Below, piece by piece: positions 14,057 to 15,301 of a stretch of 15,301 bases of DNA. Made by a program: the position numbers and the translations under genes. This stretch comes from CAZJYT01 sp964550325 (GTDB lineage: Bacteria; Patescibacteriota; Minisyncoccia; Minisyncoccales; CAZJYT01), in assembly GCA_964550325.1 (NCBI GenBank), contig CAZJYT010000019.1:1-15301 (forward strand), read 5' to 3'. The notes beneath the pieces were generated by a model. It did not search any database and was not told the origin of the DNA. It saw only the letters and a list, made by a program, of their open reading frames with translations. Numbering within the stretch: position 1 is the first letter of the stretch; each line of letters starts with the position of its first letter.

Positions 14057-15100
14057 TTAATCCCTAACATATTTCTCAATATCCTCTTTAGTAATAATTA
14101 AATTTGCCTTAATTTTTTCTAACAATTCCGGATAAATCTCTGGGGAAGTTTTAACCTCTTTTAAGAGGCACTTCAATTCTTTTCTTTCTTCAATTTTTGG
14201 CTCTAAAATCCTGGCCAATCTCTCAGGAGGAATTTCGGGAGGAAAATAATAGTTTAAATCAACTCCCAAAAACTTTTTCCTCAATTTCTCTCCAAAATTC
14301 TCTACTAAATTTTCGATCTCGGGAGAAATTTGAGGCGCCTCTTTCTTAAAATCTTCTCGGGAGGACAATCTTCTGATTTCTTTTCTTATTTCTTTCTCCA
14401 ATTCTTTTTCTTTTAATGTCTTGCTTTCTTCTAACCAGCAATTTAATTCTACCAATCCCTCTTTTATAAAGTTTCTAAATATCTCTCCTTTAAAAATCTT
14501 GTGACTTAAAGTATAATTCTTTTTTTCTCTGAAAGCATCTACTTTCGCCTGTAGGTTTTTTTTAAGCACTTCCTTTTCTACAAAATTTTCAGCAAAAATA
14601 AAAGAAGCCAATTCTAAAATTGAGGTTTCAAGGACTTCTTTCTCTATTCCTAAACCTTTCAGATTTTCTGCCTTCTTTTCCAATTCAGGCAGAATCTCTT
14701 TTTCAAACCGGGGATAGATAATAAAAATAGAATATAATACTGAATATAATCCTTCCATAGGAACCTTCTCTAATTCCTTCAAATTTAGATACACTCTTTT
14801 TCCCTCAACACGAGAGCAGATCTTATTTGAAAGAACGCTTTCTTCCTTTAAATATTCTAAAGTCCTCTTTTCTGCCATTTGCTCATTTCTTGTTTTCTTA
14901 TATTCCGCCATATATACAGAGCGTGGCGACTTCTTTCCTGGTTCTTTCTCAAAGAAAATTTTTTTTGGAGAAACCTTCCTTCCAGTTTTCATCTCTATTT
15001 CCTTTTCAATTCTATCTATCTTTTTCTCTATTTCTTCTCTTTTTTCTCTCTCTAAAGAAAAAGTCTCTCTCTTGAACCTTAAACTAAATTTTTCCCTCAT
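14057..15100 (-). CDS. Hypothetical helical protein
   Basis: I do not recognise this protein. From ATG 15100 it is 347 aa; a longer frame begins at GTG 15160 and would add 20 residues. The shorter start is preferred because an extended -10 element (TGATATAAC, 15134-15126) lies inside the longer frame. The protein is very rich in Glu and Lys and mostly helical. A charged coiled coil covers about residues 14-40, with a basic stretch next (KPGKKSPR-like, about 53-61). The middle (about 115-190) has hydrophobic helices such as LYSVLYSIFIIYPRF, but no membrane segment or signal. The C-terminal part holds FPPEIPPERLARILEPK. It is convergent with valS, with a 7-nt gap. Its leader region borders the structured element at the window's right edge. 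Confidence 0.65.
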   Translation of the reverse strand: MREKFSLRFKRETFSLEREKREEIEKKIDRIEKEIEMKTGRKVSPKKIFFEKEPGKKSPRSVYMAEYKKTRNEQMAEKRTLEYLKEESVLSNKICSRVEGKRVYLNLKELEKVPMEGLYSVLYSIFIIYPRFEKEILPELEKKAENLKGLGIEKEVLETSILELASFIFAENFVEKEVLKKNLQAKVDAFREKKNYTLSHKIFKGEIFRNFIKEGLVELNCWLEESKTLKEKELEKEIRKEIRRLSSREDFKKEAPQISPEIENLVENFGEKLRKKFLGVDLNYYFPPEIPPERLARILEPKIEERKELKCLLKEVKTSPEIYPELLEKIKANLIITKEDIEKYVRD

Positions 15101-15125
15101 AAATAAATGTATTATTAACTCTCTA

Positions 15126-15134
15126 GTTATATCA
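15126..15134 (-). promoter_or_regulatory. Extended -10 promoter of the hypothetical gene
   Basis: TGATATAAC, with the -10 TATAAC at 15131-15126, is close to the TGATATAAT found before femX and grpE. The predicted transcription start near 15119 gives a leader of about 19 nt to the ATG at 15100. This is the main reason to prefer that start. Confidence 0.4.
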
Positions 15135-15175
15135 TAATAACCCAAAAACAAATATTGCACAATGGCGAGCTATTA

Positions 15176-15296
15176 AGAGGGTATGGAGTCCGCCAGAATC
15201 CCTATATCTGCGGATAAAAGAAATTGTCTGAGGCAATTTGGGGAAATTAAAGATCTCCCTTTTATCCGCCTTATACAACCGAATATGCAACCCTCT
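15176..15296 (+). ncRNA. Candidate structured RNA with a perfect three-way junction
   Basis: AGAGGGT (15176-15182) and ACCCTCT (15290-15296) form an outer stem of 7 bp. Inside, an 11-bp perfect stem (15210-15220 with 15259-15269, GCGGATAAAAG) closes two adjacent hairpins with no unpaired base between them. These are AAATTG/CAATTT (15221-15226 with 15234-15239) and GGGGA/TCTCC (15240-15244 with 15254-15258). A weak TGG/CCA hairpin lies at 15184-15195. The segment is about 44 % G+C by hand count, higher than its surroundings. The one wobble pair (15242-15256) pairs only on the plus strand, which weakly favours that strand. It could be an RNA gene, a leader for a gene off the right edge, or a palindromic mobile repeat. 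No known RNA family was recognised. Confidence 0.5.
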
Positions 15297-15301
15297 CCAG
15301 T

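Noticed and set aside
15210..15269. Hammerhead ribozyme, TPP riboswitch or attC site
   Set aside because: The three-way junction has no unpaired core. TCTGAGG resembles CTGANGA or CTGAGA only in part. No GAAA core, no TPP 3' motif and no RYYYAAC/GTTRRRY pair is found.
1..15301. CRISPR array, insertion sequence, prophage or tRNA genes
   Set aside because: No regular spaced repeats, transposase or integrase frames, or tRNA cloverleaf sequences were seen.

Overview
The window is AT-rich bacterial DNA (about one third G+C by eye) using the standard code: TGA ends the yjbQ-like gene, so TGA is not recoded. Proteins are rich in Lys, Glu, Ile and Phe, genes are packed tightly, and clear Shine-Dalgarno sequences are few. 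A compact ValS, a membrane-anchored MurF-like ligase, FemX, FtsQ, a CAP-domain protein and a DUF5320/NifX pair together suggest a Patescibacteria/CPR (Parcubacteria-like) genome. This assignment is inference from gene content; no rRNA or ribosomal-protein gene is present to confirm it.

Layout. All genes but one lie on the minus strand, so they read from right to left. 15301-14050: a GC-richer segment at the right edge that folds into a three-way-junction RNA, then an unrecognised helical protein gene. 11908-14049: valS, the only plus-strand gene, convergent with the unknown gene and divergent from the next one. 11640-9577: an anchored, secreted beta-propeller protein with its own promoter and tandem terminator hairpins. 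9376-8293: a small membrane protein (DUF962/Mpo1-like) and a CAP/SCP-domain protein. 8182-2231: a co-oriented run of yjbQ-like, M24 peptidase, SpoIIM-like, MurF-like, FemX, FtsQ and grpE, with internal promoters in front of femX and grpE. 2045-1: a metal-handling module of DUF5320, NifX-like and a CDF cation transporter cut by the left edge.

How the genes work together. MurF-like, FemX and FtsQ form a peptidoglycan and division group; the SpoIIM-like membrane protein sits just upstream of it. The left module is the most interesting part. The DUF5320 gene and the NifX-CDF pair are separate transcription units, yet each is preceded by almost the same promoter/operator: a -35 TTGAC box, a 17-nt spacer, and a TTATG-N10-CATAA-like dyad over the -10. 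The partial CDF transporter also runs into a second NifX-like domain at its C-terminus, and the free NifX protein carries a Gly/Trp/Arg-rich tail like the core of DUF5320. This points to a co-regulated system for sensing or exporting a metal or metal cofactor. The metal and the regulator cannot be named from the sequence.

Two intergenic RNA structures (8207-8278 and 15176-15296) match no family I recognise.
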